Below are positions 5,601 to 5,652 of a stretch of DNA of 5,652 bases, in pieces (positions within the stretch are counted from its first letter, which is position 1; each line of letters opens with the position of its first letter). Location: contig PUNI01000155.1 in assembly GCA_003551745.1 (NCBI GenBank), positions 1 through 5,652 on the forward strand. Direction: 5' to 3'. The notes under the pieces were generated by a model that worked only from the letters and a program-made list of their open reading frames with translations, had not been told where the DNA came from and made no database searches. This DNA is from Paracoccaceae bacterium (lineage in GTDB: Bacteria; Pseudomonadota; Alphaproteobacteria; Rhodobacterales; Rhodobacteraceae). The position numbers were made by a program, and so were the translations under genes.

Positions 5601-5652
5601 ATGCCCCAGCGCCTGCATCTCGTCTTCGGCGGCGAGCTGGTGGACCCCCAGC
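5601..5652 (+). CDS. DUF4170-family protein, 5' end only
   Basis: Only the first 17 codons plus one base are present, cut by the window edge. The ATG is preceded by AGGAG (5587-5591) with 9 nt spacing. The peptide MPQRLHLVFGGELVDPQ matches my memory of the N terminus of DUF4170 proteins, small (about 70-80 residue) alphaproteobacterial proteins of unknown function. In Rhodobacterales these often lie between a cysQ-like gene and waaA (kdtA), the Kdo transferase of lipid A biosynthesis; that neighbour would be outside this window. The call rests on a very short stretch plus gene order. Confidence 0.65.
   Translation, partial: MPQRLHLVFGGELVDPQ

Noticed and set aside
1..5652. Defence system, mobile element, CRISPR array, tRNA or attachment site
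   Set aside because: I found no transposase, integrase, spaced repeat array, tRNA-like cloverleaf or terminal inverted repeats. Base composition and codon use look uniform across the window.

Overview
The window is very GC-rich (third codon positions are almost always G or C) and densely packed. It reads as chromosome of an alphaproteobacterium, most likely Rhodobacterales (Rhodobacteraceae/Roseobacter-type). The evidence is the DUF2125 and DUF4170 proteins, the pmbA-cysQ-DUF4170 order, and promoters with a TTGAC-type -35 and a GC-rich -10. This assignment comes from memory of such genomes and was not searched.

Layout. Minus strand, left side: an SDR oxidoreductase (1410 to 661) is followed by a short crotonase-family protein (664 to 38). 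The two overlap by four bases (GTGA), so they form a coupled two-gene unit. A 178-bp divergent intergenic region (1411-1588) holds a good promoter for the plus strand and several small dyads. Plus strand: a secreted DUF2125 protein (1589-3100) is followed by a GC hairpin. Then pmbA/tldE (3219-4565) overlaps by 14 bases a cysQ/inositol-monophosphatase-family gene (4552-5403) that I start at a TTG codon. After an intergenic stretch with hairpins and a promoter, the first 17 codons of a DUF4170 gene run off the right edge (from 5601).

Functions. The SDR/crotonase pair looks like acyl-CoA or small carbonyl metabolism of unknown substrate. The crotonase homologue has neither of the two glutamates used by classical hydratases and lacks most of the C-terminal helical part. 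PmbA (TldE) is the non-metal-binding partner of the TldD protease. CysQ-type enzymes remove the 3'-phosphate from pAp. DUF2125 and DUF4170 have no established role.

Overall this is an ordinary core-genome region. I see no mobile element, CRISPR array, tRNA or rRNA, and no convincing novel multi-gene system. The points worth a second look are the active-site-divergent crotonase, the TTG start embedded in pmbA, and an 8-bp tandem repeat that places TGA in all three forward frames at the end of cysQ.
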